Source of the DNA: Paragyromitra xinjiangensis
Taxonomy: Eukaryota; Ascomycota; Pezizomycetes; Pezizales; Discinaceae
Reading direction: 5' to 3'
Assembly: GCA_038503065.1 (NCBI GenBank)
Contig: JBCAMK010000006.1
Coordinates: 1,922,001 to 1,986,000 of the forward strand
Length of the DNA: 64,000 nt
Below the pieces are notes generated by a model that had not been told where the DNA came from, did not search any database, and was given only the letters and a program-made list of their open reading frames with translations. This document shows positions 11,506-23,736 of this stretch, one piece after another; positions within the stretch are counted from its first letter, which is position 1, and each line of letters opens with the position of its first letter. The translations under genes were made by a program, and so were the position numbers.

Positions 11506-12765
11506 TGGTGGGTGAGGAAGAAAAGGTTTGTGCATAGCTTGGGGCATATGGTATAGTGTATATAAAAATTCCATGGCTTTTCTACTCTTCTTTAGAGCTT
11601 CGGTATGAGTGCTACTATAGAAATTTGAGGCGTGGGTGAGCGTGTTCATGGTATATCACTCGTAGAAATGACCATTGTGAGTGGGGGCTTTCTAGATTTC
11701 CTGGACGGAAGATGAGTAATAGGAAATACGCTTGCGTAAGCCTCTATCTCACTCGCTGTTGAATTCTTGGCCCTACCGAGAATATTTACTGGGATGGGCA
11801 TGAAAGGTGTTAAATTGAGATTTACGTGACTTTTAATTATGAGAGCTCCTTGCGTACTGTAGGGCCTGGAGCAATAAAAAGCTTGGAGCTCTTGGGAATC
11901 TTTCCTGCTCAGGGAAGCTTCTCCGGCCCCTCCGATGGTACAAGTATTTTCTATGGAACTTCCTTATCAACTTAAGTACTAAATTACTCCGAAAACCCCC
12001 GAAAAACTGCAACTGTTTTGCCTTCTATAGCCTCCCCAGTGCACAAGCAGTTGTGTGCAACCTACTAGCGAAAATTAAGTACCAATTACCCCAAACCCCA
12101 CTGAACCTTTAGTGATCCGAAAAAGCCCGAGGAAATAATTGACTCAGCTCAGGCCACTTTTTTCTCCAGACCCTAGGCCTACGATGCACGGCAACCTTCA
12201 GTAGTATGGGAGTGAGGCTAGGTTTTATCTAGAATTTGGCGCTGATCGGCACTAGTTATAGCATCTTGCACATGTGATAATGCTACCACTTAAGAATTCA
12301 CCCAAATCAAATCGCATCGTCTCTTCTCGTAGCGCTTCCGAGCTTGACTACGCTCATATAGTGCAATCGCCCTCTAAGGGTTTGGGTTATGGTGATACTC
12401 GCCTTATAAGGGTATGTATTCCGGCCCCGATAATGGTTATTTTAGGTGCAGTGGGCCTTTTTGTATAAGAATAATTGCTCTATAAGGGTATGGGAGTACT
12501 CCAATTTCATATTCATATAGAGCGATTATAATGTAGCACTAGATTTCTTGGGTTCTCGATTGTGATAGGCCGGGAGTGTATTATAATTATTTACGTACAT
12601 GAATATGCAAAAAATCCCAATATTCGACTGGAACTTTGCGTTCGTCAAGCTCGGCTTTTGTCGTACACGGAAGATCAACTCCTATCAAAACTGCTGTCAT
12701 TCTGAAGCAGTGTCTTGTAAGATCTTGGGCGCGGATCTAAAACGGACCGTCTTCTGATAAGCATG
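11506..12765. other. Intergenic with one short inverted-repeat element
   Basis: No gene is supported. The stretch contains the miniature element at 12361-12539, described separately. The rest is unremarkable. Confidence 0.4.
12361..12539. mobile_element. MITE-like element, mariner type (TA duplication)
   Basis: The element starts GTGC and ends GCAC and is flanked by TA on both sides (12359-12360 and 12540-12541), as expected for Tc1/mariner insertions. Read inward from the right end, GTGC is followed by an AATCGCTCTATA block; from the left end, AATCGCCCTCTA follows GTGC directly. Two internal copies of TATAAGGGTATG lie at about 12404 and 12481. No transposase frame is present, so it would be non-autonomous. 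The left repeat appears to have lost about ten bases. Confidence 0.5.
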
Positions 12766-13772
12766 TTAATAATGCCTAGCACCACCAAACGGAAAACCTG
12801 CCCAAAAGCTCTCATCCGGTGCCCTCTCAAGCTCTAGTTCCGGCGGCGGGGTCTGTAGATCATTCTCCTGAAAGTCATTAGCGTATCGACGTCTCCCGAG
12901 GACCGGAGGCGGCGATAGATCTATGGGATCCTCTAATATTATAAAATTTCCTTCCGCGTCAACTGGGAATGGGTTAGGAGCTGGCGTAGGGACTCTGATA
13001 TGGTCGCGCGGGAACAGTTTCTGGAAGTCAGCCATAACATTCGACTTCTTGGGAGGTTTCTTTCGGATGCCGAGAGGCTTTTTCTTAGTGCAAAGTGCTG
13101 TGCCGAGGGTTTGAAGTCGTTGTTTATGCGCTTTGCTTGCTGCAGCTTTTTCTGTGGCTTTTTCGACGGCGGTTTCGTGTTCGAGGGCAAGGGTCATTAG
13201 CAATGAGGGGGGGAGCGGGGGGGTTTCGGGGGTTTTTTGAATAGGTGATAGGGCTGGGGAGGTTGAAGGTGAGACTGCTTGAGGGCTTGGTGGGGGAACT
13301 AGGAGCGGGGAAATGGGTCTTTCTAGTACTGGCCTTGCAACTATGTCTAGATGCGGAGGTGAAATTGGACTGCGTTCATAACTCGCAGTCTGGAGGCGCT
13401 CCGGAAGTTGTTGCAGGGTATCTTTTACATTTGGTAGAACTTAAATTAGAGGCTTGTAGCGGCAAGGAAGTGAACTAATCTTCATAACGTACCTGAGTTT
13501 GCATTTGGCATCGTCTGGCTCTTATCGCTTTTGGTGCCATGAAGTCCTCTCTTTTGATTCTGGATAGCAACTTGCTGGGAATTGTGATGTTTGAGTCTAT
13601 GTAGCTTCTTCTTGGCCCTTCTCATCTTGTGGGAATGATAAATTTTCGCCGCCCAGTCACCAACTTCATGTCGAATGCAGCCCAGAAATTTATTGCAGGG
13701 GCAAGTTTGGGGGAACTTGAGACACCGTCTAATCCCGTGTTTTTGGGACCCTTTGATGATATTAGAAGACAT
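12766..13772 (-). CDS. Proline-rich protein of unknown function
   Basis: Two exons on the minus strand, 13772-13493 and 13439-12766, with a 53-bp phase-1 intron (GTACGT...AAG), give 317 aa. Splicing joins two frames that are each open across the junction. The N-terminal third is basic and His/Lys-rich with several Cys. It is followed by a long Pro/Ser segment (LVPPPSPQAVSPSTSPALSP), an Ala/Glu/Lys-rich probable helix, a basic KKKPLGIRKKPPKK stretch that could be a nuclear localisation signal, and an acidic Pro-rich tail. I recognise no domain. The start ATG at 13772 (context CAAATGTC) is a choice; an upstream exon cannot be excluded. Mostly disordered and possibly nuclear, by composition only. 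Confidence 0.6.
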
Positions 13773-15024
13773 TTGTGGTGTGGTTGCAATTGGTGTTGTG
13801 ATTGGTGTCTAAGAGGTAAAAGTATTGGTCTCTCTGAGAAATATTGGATTTTCTTTTCTTGGGCCCCCGGTATTAGCCTATTTGAGACGAGAAATAGTCG
13901 TTCATGTAATTGAAGCATTCTTCTATGCTTTTTGCTTACGGTGTCGAATGCTTGACCGTGATCCTTGGCGGCCCCAGCCGCGAATCGTTATCTTATCGCT
14001 AGTTGCAACTGGTGCGTGGTGGTGCTGATTGATGATTGAGCAGTATGATTTTCCCGCAAACATACTAGGAGACAGAATATCCGTCATACGGGATGTTTTT
14101 AAATGATGTGGGTTATGTATTTCTCTATTCTTCAGTTAGAGATTTTGGACTTATTAAAGCTACATGTATCACTACCTTGCTACGTCGGGGTTGGAAATGT
14201 CTGGTAGGTACGGATAGAGGTCTGATAAGGTTATCTGCAAAGCGGGTACTGACTCAGCTCTGGGCGATCACTGCGGCTAGGTATGCATGAAAATTTGACA
14301 GAGTGGAGTGTTAAATTTGTCAATTACCTATTGATGGAAGGGTAGCACGGGATTATAGAAATTATAGCTGGAGATGACCAAAATCATAGAACTTCACAAC
14401 CAGCGCGGACGCTTTAGCTAGATAATTGCAGGCTGACACTTAGTATGCAAAACCTGTCACAAAGAAAGCTGCATACTCTCGACAGTCTTCCCTCATCCCG
14501 TTAGCCGGGGCTGTACTGTATAACTTCCGAGACCCAACACGAGTTGGGTCGGACATTGTGATGAAGACCACCGGTTGGTTCGGGGGATAGGGTGGGTAGG
14601 TTAGTAGTGTCACCAGAACCCGACCCTAGCTCCTTTTCTTTTCTTCTTGCCCGATCTACCTGCATAAATCAATACAGTGCTCTACACACAGTTCCGCCGG
14701 ACAATCGCGATTCGCGACCACGAAAGTTCGATGACGGTCATGATAGAAACTTTATGTTTCAGGTTTATCTCAAACCATCTTACCATTGTTGCAGGATCGA
14801 GTCGTTCCGTTGGTGCCCGACTCTCCCAAGGGCATACGAATAACAGTGATAGACCAAGAGAGATATAATAATCCCATTGTGTGCACACCATCCAATAGCT
14901 AACGGCTTTGTGCCCATGCGCTGTTTGTGATACCCACAGGCCTGGTTGTCGTACGTTATTTATCGTCTCTTCAACATCCTTCCTGAACGAGAGGGAAAAA
15001 GATCGATTAGACACCGACAACAAC
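13773..15024. other. Intergenic
   Basis: No gene, RNA or repeat is supported. It should hold the divergent promoters of the proline-rich gene and the prenylcysteine oxidase gene. Confidence 0.4.
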
Positions 15025-17227
15025 ATGCACGGACCTGAAGGTTACAACGAGAAATCTTCTCTTCTAGGGGAGCAGAGGGAAATAACAGTAAGATTACAGC
15101 CAGAATCGATACGGCCAAACGATTATATCCGTCATGATCCTGCATGGCCGGGTGGAGCTCAACCAGCGCATACTGGCGCATGGGGAACCTTTCCATCATC
15201 GCATCAGGGAGAAACACAACGGGATGGTCAACGGCCGAAATCTAGGGCTGGCGTTCGTTGTCAAACGGTATTGGCGGAGCTTTGCAGTTTTGGAGGATTT
15301 ATGTATTTCTTGATCATTATGGGACTAGTCTCGATCGGTCTGTTTTTGCACGATGAGTTCGCACAATCACCTCCGTATATTCGAAAAGTTGCGATCATCG
15401 GTAAATATTATTTTTCATTTAAATGAATTTTAGTGGATATATATTAGTAGTAACAATCGCTTATGGTTTTATTCTCTTGATTGTTAGGAGCCGGCCCAGC
15501 TGGCGCCTCAGCCGCATACAATATCCGGAAATTCGCTCGGCAGGAGGGTATCTTAGTCGATATAACGCTCTACGAAAAGAGTAGCTATGTCGGCGGAAGA
15601 GCGACTTGCAGAATTAATTTTGGTGATGAAATCGATGACCATTACAAAGTCCAAATTGCGGCGAAGGGTTTTCATGCCTCGGATAAAAATCTCGTTGACA
15701 CTGTTAATGAACTGGGGTTAACGCCTGTGATGCTTGACGGCAAGGAGGATACCGATTTATCGGGACGGAGTGGAGATCGCTGGGGGGTGTATGTCCTCTT
15801 TCATTACCCACGGGTACTATATTACTAACTTCTGTGGAAATAGGTTCGACGGGTCAAGGGTCGTCTATAGCCAATCTCATCCAACGAATTTCCTCACTGG
15901 CTGGTGGTGGTCTCTCAGGCTCTTTTTCCGCTATGGACACTCACCCAAGAACGCCCAAAACGTCGTCAAAAACACTAGGTCCAAACTTAGGAGAATCCAT
16001 TCACCAAGATTCTTCCCATTCGAATCACTTGGCGCCGTCATACAAGACCTTGATCTCACCAAAGAGACTTCTCTAACCGGTAGCCAGTTATTGGGTAAAA
16101 ACAAAGTCGGTACCTCATTCCAAAAGGACCTCGTAAACGGTTGGACCCGCAGGGATTTCGGCCAGAACCTCGGCCAGATTAGTGGGCTTGCAGCCATGGC
16201 ATCTCCAGACGATGGCGGCGACATGACCGTAGAAGGTGGCCACTGGACATTATTTGAAGAAATGGTCAGAACTAGCAAAGCGGAAGTGATGTTCAACACC
16301 ACCGTATTCGGGATGAGGAAAATGGAATGGGGTGGTTGGGTTATTGCCGCTCAGCCAGCTAACGAAGGAGATATCCCACAAGATGGCGACTATCAGGAAT
16401 ACGATTCTGTTATTCTTGCTGCCCCGTACCAGCTAAGCAATCTTGAGATTAAAGGGGAAAATTTGTCGTACGTTCCAGATGAGATTGAGTATGCTCCACT
16501 CCATATCACGTTATTCAGGTCTCCTCGGAAGCTCTCTCGAGGGTATTTCCATCACAACTCTGACATCCCGGAAACGATGTTGAGTACATTGGGTGGTAAC
16601 GAATTCAAAAATCTTGGGGTAAAGACTGGTGTTGAGGGAGTGGGTAGAGTTGGGTTCTACTCTGTTACGTCGGTGAAGCGGCTAGCAAGGCTCAATACAA
16701 TGGGCGTGATAACGGAAGAGTTTTTATACAAGATTGTCTCACCGGAGGAAGTAAAGGACGATATGATATATCGACTCCTTGGTGCTTCACCGGAGGGGAG
16801 TGAGGCGATATCCTGGAGTTACAGACATGAGGTGAGACAGGCCTTTGCAACATCTCTCCATGGGGGTTTGAAAATGGTCGCTGATGATCAATATGTGTAA
16901 AAGTGGTCGTCAGCTTATCCACAAATTTATCCGCGTACCGAATTCGCAGAGCTCAAACTAGACGAAAATTTTTGGTACACAGGCGGGATCGAGGAGCTTA
17001 GCAGCTCAATGGAGCTGAGCAGCCTTATGGGTGCAAACGTGGCGAAACTTGCTGTTGATGGGTGGGCGAGGGAAGGGGCACGTGGTAATAGACCAGATAG
17101 AGGGTCTGACGATATGCAAGGAGGGGAAACGCTATATCGGGAAACGGTTAGGACTTATTTGAAGTCACGATATGAAGGGACTTGGAGTGAAGAGGATAGA
17201 TCAGCTGCAGACGAGCAAGTGGAATAG
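15025..17227 (+). CDS. Prenylcysteine oxidase/lyase-like flavoprotein, membrane-anchored
   Basis: Four exons (15025-15400, 15488-15788, 15844-16831, 16904-17227) give 662 aa; all junctions keep the frame and the known family sequence continuous. Prenylcysteine oxidases split the thioether of farnesyl- or geranylgeranyl-cysteine released when prenylated proteins are degraded, using FAD. The Rossmann motif VAIIGAGPAGASAAY begins near residue 122 and is followed by a glutamate in LYEKSSYVGGRA. The family's C-terminal region includes a LAAPY-type flavin segment and SYRHEWSSAYPQIYPR across intron 3. The protein is longer than animal PCYOX1 (about 505 aa) because of a 120-residue N-terminal extension with one transmembrane helix at about 89-108. 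The cytosolic tail carries EKSSLL, an acidic dileucine sorting motif, which fits vacuolar delivery. The start is the first ATG of the frame. Confidence 0.88.
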
Positions 17228-17762
17228 CCTATTTCCCGAGTTTCTGTTAAGGTTTTTTCTCTCTTGGGGGGGGGGACCGCTGAGAAGATACATTTCTTTG
17301 GTTTGTGAACTTTTGTCGATTTAGTGCTTGTTTTCACTCCTGCTATGCTAATTTCCTTTACAAAATTTCTTTTTCTGATTACTATGAGATATGATATTCT
17401 TGGGGTCGAACGTAAAAGCTGCCAGTCCCTGTAAGGGATGAGTGATGAGCTGTGACGAAATGCAAATTTGTTGGTTATGCAAATAAATAGGGATCCTTGC
17501 TCATAAGACTAGTGTACCCTCCCGAGTTTTCAACTTAATCCTGATGGGATGGAAAGGTGGCTATGTTCTCAGAACCAGATGTTAGTTAAGGCAGGCCCGT
17601 CCGTCTACATTTGCGACCATAGAGTGGACTCTTGGGCTACACCTTAATTTAATTTGAGAGTACATAATGCGTAAGAATCCTAAAACGTTAAGTCTTAGAA
17701 AACAGCTACATACAAGTAGCGTTTAACTTATCTTTACATCAAAAGTCATGGCCTTTAAATTT
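17228..17762. other. Convergent intergenic (shared 3' ends)
   Basis: This lies between two genes transcribed toward each other and should contain both 3' UTRs. It is AT-rich; no other feature is seen. Confidence 0.45.
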
Positions 17763-18860
17763 CTAGTCAAATTTAACTTTATACACCTCAATCCCCTTCA
17801 CACCCGGAAGTGGGACGTAGAAAACATCACCTGCATCCGGGCTGTGGCCTTTTCCAACCTCCGGATCCATGTGTACCAATTTTCCCGTGGTGATCACTAA
17901 ACCTTCACCGACAAAAGCTGGACAAGCAACTTGTTTGCTCGTAGGAATCTCAATTATTCCTTTCACCTTCGTTGTTTTTGCATCGAACCTGATCACTTTG
18001 TTTCCATTAAACACGGCAACCCAAAGATCCCCGTCCTCCGAGATTGCAATTCCGTCTGGTGCACCGGGCCCGTGAATTTCGGGGTCGAATTTGATGAATT
18101 CCTTCTCGCCGGAGATCGATCCAGTTTCAGGGTCATATGCATAAGAAAAGATAGTGCCGAGACGTGTTTCAACAAAGTACATGATCGAATTGTCCGGCGA
18201 GAAGGCGAACCCATTGGGTCCAGCAACTGGATGTTTCACGGAACTCAATACTTTGTTGGTGCTGTTGGAACAGAAGACCGATCCTTCGTTTTGAGGAACC
18301 CCAAGCCCAAAACTACACAGGTTTTAGTTTCGTCCCCGGCTCAATTGCTTAAGTGTGAATGCACGAACCTTCTCATAGACGCTGCCCAATAGCGTCCCTT
18401 GACATCGACAGTCCCATCGTTGATTCGCATTAGATCTTGCTTCTCTTTATCGTCGGGATAGAGTATGTTGTAATACTCTAATTTCCCAGTTTTAATGTTC
18501 AATTTCGCAAACCCCTTCTTAGCGCCAACGGCCAGATTTTCCTTGTCCTGTTAATTGTTGGAGATAGGCTATTTAGTAAACTAAAACCACCCTAGACAGG
18601 AAAGAAATTAAATAGATTGAGTTGGATATTCATACCCCTTCAATCAATGCAATACATCCAACATATTCTCCAACTTCGATCCTCCTCAAGCTTTCCTGCC
18701 CAACTTTGATATCAAAACTATAGACAACACCCCGGGGAATATCGGTAAACCATGTAAGACCTGTTTCTTCATCGTGCACAGGTGCTTCGGTAAGCCAAAA
18801 GTCGTCTCTATGCAGGATAGGTTTGCTAGCTGTAGCAATTACGTCGAATGAAGGTGCCAT
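17763..18860 (-). CDS. SMP-30/gluconolactonase-family lactone hydrolase
   Basis: Three exons on the minus strand (18860-18636, 18547-18369, 18312-17763), with 88- and 56-bp introns, give 317 aa. The family is a six-bladed beta-propeller hydrolysing sugar lactones with one divalent metal. All four expected metal ligands are present: E25 in the first strand (WLTEAPVHDE), N118 in RINDGTVD, N168 in GPNGFAFSPD and D221 in APDGIAISEDG. The active site therefore looks intact; the substrate cannot be told from sequence. The frame extends upstream to an ATG at 18962 that would add a hydrophobic 34-residue leader, but the ATG at 18860 gives the usual cytosolic start of this family, so I prefer it. Convergent with the prenylcysteine oxidase gene. 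Confidence 0.88.
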
Positions 18861-21800
18861 TGTTTGACGCGGAGAAATAAATACTGTTAGAGACGGAATC
18901 ACCCAGAAGACTGTATAAATGTATGCGAATAAAACTATGCATTCAGACAGAAGAGAAACCATAAGATGACACCAAAGTTATAATGCAGGACACCGAGGCG
19001 CTAAGTACGACCGAGCCTACGGTAACCGGTTGACAATAGACCGAGGGGATGCGGGGCTAAAGTTAAAGTTTCTCCGAGTTTAGGCTAAAATTATCAATCC
19101 AGTACGCAGGTTAACAGATCATTCAGACATAAATCGCTAGTCAGAGGAACTTCTCTGAAAGTTATTCTAAACCTTGAAGGGACTAAAGTCTTGGGGTTTG
19201 AGGTAACCGTCGGAATTTACACCGAGTTAAGTGGTAAATTATGAATAAAGGAAATTTATTGTAACTAACACTCGAACACCAGAGATTTTCTGGTATATCT
19301 CCATATAATTGCTGTACGAGATATGTGATTATTACCGTCATCATTTTCAAACCTGTGTAGAGTCTTAGAAGGGAGTTCGGGGGAGCATGAGTGAGCGCTA
19401 GGGAGAGCTTTGGAATAGGTATTAGTCAGGGGCTTTTGCGGGTACGTAGTTGGAGTATACGGAGGCTGGCATATAGTTGGCCTATGGGCAATGACTAATA
19501 TTATAATAAAGTCGTGTTGGAGCATACTATGGCACGTGTTCAAAATCATTCTGTAAATGACATCAGGTAAGTTAATGGAGCAACGCTATAGTAGGCACGC
19601 AGCTAAATTGAGTACTAGTATACGGGACACTAAAAGTTTGATAAGGTAATTCCACGAACCTGGAAACTCCCCACCAATTGCTTGAGCTCAAAACATAATA
19701 TATCTTCGTCTCGAACCAACCCCGATTAAGCTTAGCGTGTTTCTTGTGTTCACAGAGCCCCAGAGGCTGGTTCAAAACAAAATACATGTATTTCTGTGTT
19801 TTCTCGTTTAATACCTATTCCTACAGCAATAATTCTGTCGTCCACCCGGTTCTTCGAAGCTTCGTTGTAACGTTGCCGCAGTAGTCGCGTTGATATGCTC
19901 GATCCTTGATCTTTATGGGTGGGTTAACGTTCATAACCGTTAGAATCGTTTATACTTGATCATTAAAAAAAAATTGGAGTTTTTCTGTGTGTTGTCTTCT
20001 GTATGTTCCGTCATAACAAAGGAGTGTCCCATAAGATGATCGGTGCATATACTTAGACCTGTTTTAGGGTTTCTACAATTCAGCTCGGTCTTGGTTGTCT
20101 TTCGATTATCATGGCAACCTCAGGACCGGTATAAAAATGGCCATGTCATCTGACAGTTTACTAACCTTGTATGACTTGCTAATTAGGTTAGTTTTTCTAC
20201 CTATTTTTGCGTCTATAACGTGTTATACCCAATGCTTGTTCTAACGGTTTTCCATGATAATATAAGGTTTAGAAAGGGTTTAGACGTGTACATTTCCTCA
20301 TGCTATTGCGTATATTACTTTCATATCGCAGCAGTTAGTACATATGATTTTGGTTTTTCTATCAGGCTACTGGGGAGTTCTCAACTAGCGCTAGGGTTAG
20401 GGTTAGGGCCACAAATATCGTAAAGGTCTCACATAATCTTGCCGTTCTATCTTTATACTCAAATTCTTGATATACGAGAAGAGCTTTTATTCGCTATATG
20501 GTGCTTACTCTTTTCGAGATTTTAGAAACTTCTACTTACCTTGTGCTTGTCGCTTGAACTTTCGCCTATGGATTCGAATCTTTACACGTACAGCTGCAGG
20601 CGTTTAACCTAGGCCTGTGATATTAGTACATGTAATTAGTAAGCCTCTTCCAATATAGGTATCTGCCCACAATATAAGCAGACGGGGACCGGCTCCTGTT
20701 TTCTATAGTATTTCTACAACAACGAGGATAGATGAATATCAACAATTGATATATATTGAATGGGCTAAGGTAGATAACTCCACGAATGACTCAAGTATCC
20801 TACATAATTGAACAGCTGGCAGAAACAAGGAATTTCTTAATGCTGTAACTAACTTTCCCAATACTCAAGTAGATCTTCACTACTAGATGCCAATCGATCG
20901 AAAGCTGCGGTTGAGACACCTAAATACAAGACTTGGCGCATAGACGCTTGCCAGACACCCGGACAGCTAACGGTCCTATTGGCTAAGCAGGTATATCCTC
21001 TACTAAATATCAACCAATAATCAGCTGTTCGGGTGGGCCGTGAGGCCACCAACTATTATAAATTTCTAATCACACTACGAAAGCCAAGTACGCGCAGTGT
21101 CATTGTCACAGATAGGCGCTGGCAAGGAAGCAACCATACGATTTGCGTGAATCGGCACGTATGCATGTGAGCTCCCGCTTGAGATGGAACACGGTATGCA
21201 TGCGCACAACACGAGGCATGATGTGCTTGGCTGGTTCATTGAAGTCAACCGGCAGTAGTTATGCTATTTTCCTTAGGCTTATAAGAGCCATAAAGCTAGA
21301 AACTTAAGATTACACATTTAATTACTGAATAAGTCTCTTTGACCAACAGGCATACGTATACAGTTCGTGGACCCTTTAAGATAATTATGGAGCCGGAGAC
21401 GGCATACACTAATTTACATTAGCATCAGCACTTGACACCTAAACTTTCTTAATGGAACATTCGAGGAATACAGAATCGCCTGGGCGTACACTTGTTTCCA
21501 AAATCAAATAGGTGTACGTGTTGGTAAGATAGACTATCTTTCATAGGAATCCCTAACGAAAAAGGGACCGAATACCTGTAACGTGAAAGGGACGATTAAT
21601 GCCTACTACGGCATCATTCTAGGGCGGCATATACTCGGAAACCAATCGCGATGAAGCTTTGTTTCCATTCGATTTCAGTATTTTGTGGGCGTGCCTCTCA
21701 AGCTAGAGCACATCAAAGTGCTACGTCGGGTGTGACGGGTTGCAACCTGCATATTGACGGGCGAATCAAATTCGATAGGATTTGCTTTTTTGCAGCCTCT

Positions 21801-21944
21801 TCTTGGTTGCCAACAACTATATATTCATGCCCATTCGGAGCTCTTCCTCTCTTCCGTTAAACCTCTGCAAGTTTCATATTTACTCCGCTGGCCCTTCGCT
21901 CACCATACTCCTATATTTCTGAAGGCGATTTATACTGGCCTAAG
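18861..21944. other. Gene-free stretch with interstitial telomere-like repeat
   Basis: No gene is supported in 3 kb. The only clear feature is TAGGGTTAGGGTTAGGG at 20392-20408, nearly three tandem telomeric units, with no recognised gene close by. Confidence 0.45.
20392..20408 (+). repeat. Interstitial telomere-like repeat
   Basis: Seventeen bases form nearly three tandem TTAGGG units, the standard ascomycete telomere repeat. It could be a healed break, a transposed telomeric seed or a binding site for a telobox protein. Confidence 0.7.
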
Positions 21945-22852
21945 ATGCACGGAATTTTCAGAACAGGATTGGGAGTCTTTGCGCTCTTGTCGTCTACTAC
22001 GCATGCCGTTCCAAAACCTAATAGCATTGATATCATCGTTCAAACTGATGAGAATGTCCCTTCCTCGATACCGAAGGCTCTAAACCAGGAAATATCTATG
22101 GCCCCGGACGAGATCCATACAGCGGAAGAGTTCGGGGTCACACTGATGGTAAGTGTTTCTTTGGCTAGAACCCGTCACCTAAACCCTCTGTTGCTTTGGG
22201 TAGTTAGCCAAAGGGCCATGTGGTCCGCAAAATAACAGCCTCTTGTTCAAACCAGACTTTCTCGGTGCTAAATGGAGATTAGTTTGATGAAGTGGTTACG
22301 GAAGGCTACTACATCTGGCCCGACGGTTACGGTAACCTCGATTGGTCCACCAATCACTACATCTTCAACCAAAGCGAGCAGAAATTGTTCGCACGCAACC
22401 GGGCAACCTCGCCTCCCAATCTGCTGTATGTACAGGATTCTTCTCATACTGGAGGCGCAGAACCGCACTTCCAAGTCCGTTCAAACTCCCCTGCCCAGTC
22501 ATTCGACCTTCGCGGAATATCAATTCTCCCATATACTGCCTCCCCGAAAGCGCCGATTCTATTCTCAATTCGCGGGTACCCGGCTAGCGGAGGCGATCCG
22601 ATTATAAGATGGTACAAATGGACCTGGGATGCTCAACTCCAATACCCTTGGGAGGCTTTGGTTGAAGGTATCAACTTGGTTAACAAGGTGGAAATTCTCG
22701 TGATCCCCGGCGCCGACACCTCAAGTAAAGAGCGTCTTCCCTATACATTAGACAATATCAAGATCACCTGGAGGTATCCATCTACAGTCACGGCAAAGGA
22801 GGAAGAGACCATAACAACTCAGAATGATCAAGGTTTGCAGCGGGATTTGTAG
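21945..22852 (+). CDS. Small secreted protein, unknown
   Basis: Two exons, 21945-22148 and 22283-22852, with a 134-bp phase-0 intron (GTAAGT...TAG), give 257 aa. Residues 1-21 form a clear signal peptide (short basic start, FALLSSTTHA, cleavage before VPKP). The mature protein is acidic at first, then aromatic-rich and probably beta-rich (EGYYIWPDGYGNLDWST), with possible N-glycosylation sites. Only one cysteine is obvious, so it is not a typical Cys-rich effector. I recognise no domain. The intron is the longest in the window outside the 5' end of the NLR; an alternative internal mini-exon did not keep the frame. Confidence 0.65.
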
Positions 22853-23736
22853 AGTACGTCATTTCCTCACTGAGATCCTTAGCTAAGTGGTACCAGTATG
22901 ACTAACGGAATTTCATTTTGCTGTAGCTCTGAAAGATAGCTCTAGTGGCGCTAAGAAGGGTCAGAAATACTGAACTGAGCTGAGATGAATGTAATTGGTT
23001 GCTCGTTTTATGTGAGGGAGGTTCTGCTGCTCTTCATCCCTATGTGACTATCAATCTGTTCACACGTGTACGGGCAAATAACCTACCTCACAAAATTCTA
23101 TCATCACGATTATCTGCTCCAAACCTATAAACAAATCTCCAAGAAAGCATGTTGACCATGTGGCTTTGGACCACAAACTTGCAATTCCCCCTCAGTAAGT
23201 TGGTTTATGCTTGGAAGCTGGGATCCAACTAAAGCCCGAACTCCGGCATATCCCAATTAACTAATAGCCCACGTGCACGAAACCACCCGAAATGCCCCAC
23301 CTAAGATCATATAAACGGTGATGAGAAATTTGTCGATATGGAGAGCCTGAACGAACGAAGGGAATCAAAAACCATGATGGCTTGCCACATCCCCCAGCTG
23401 GGAAAGGACTTGGCCCAAATAGCAGCCTTTCGCTACGTCCTCCCACGTCCAGTGAGAGCAATTGCAATTATACCACCCTCATACATAATCTAAACTCTGC
23501 ACATGCAATCTATCACGTGGTTCCAAATGATTCTGCCCTTTTGTTTGTTTGTTTTCTTCATTAGGTGCTTAAATACTATCAAGATATGGCACTCTTCAAC
23601 ACATTCGCAAAAACCAGCAGACAAAAACCAAGAGAAACGAAGGAAACAATAAACCAAATATGTTGGCGACTTATTCTCGGTATGAGCCGACAGACCCCGT
23701 AATTAAAAGGACACAACCTCTCAGGGAGTCACCCTT
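22853..23736. other. Convergent intergenic
   Basis: This separates the secreted-protein gene from the 3' end of the kinase-ankyrin-TPR gene. No feature is supported. Confidence 0.4.

Noticed and set aside
18861..18962. Upstream start giving the SMP-30 protein a hydrophobic leader
   Set aside because: The frame is open, but the family is normally leaderless and MAPSF at 18860 is a typical start; no independent signal favours the longer form.
22149..22282. Mini-exon inside the intron of the secreted-protein gene
   Set aside because: An open stretch follows a TAG acceptor at about 22,203, but no donor restores the frame of the next exon with an intron of acceptable length.
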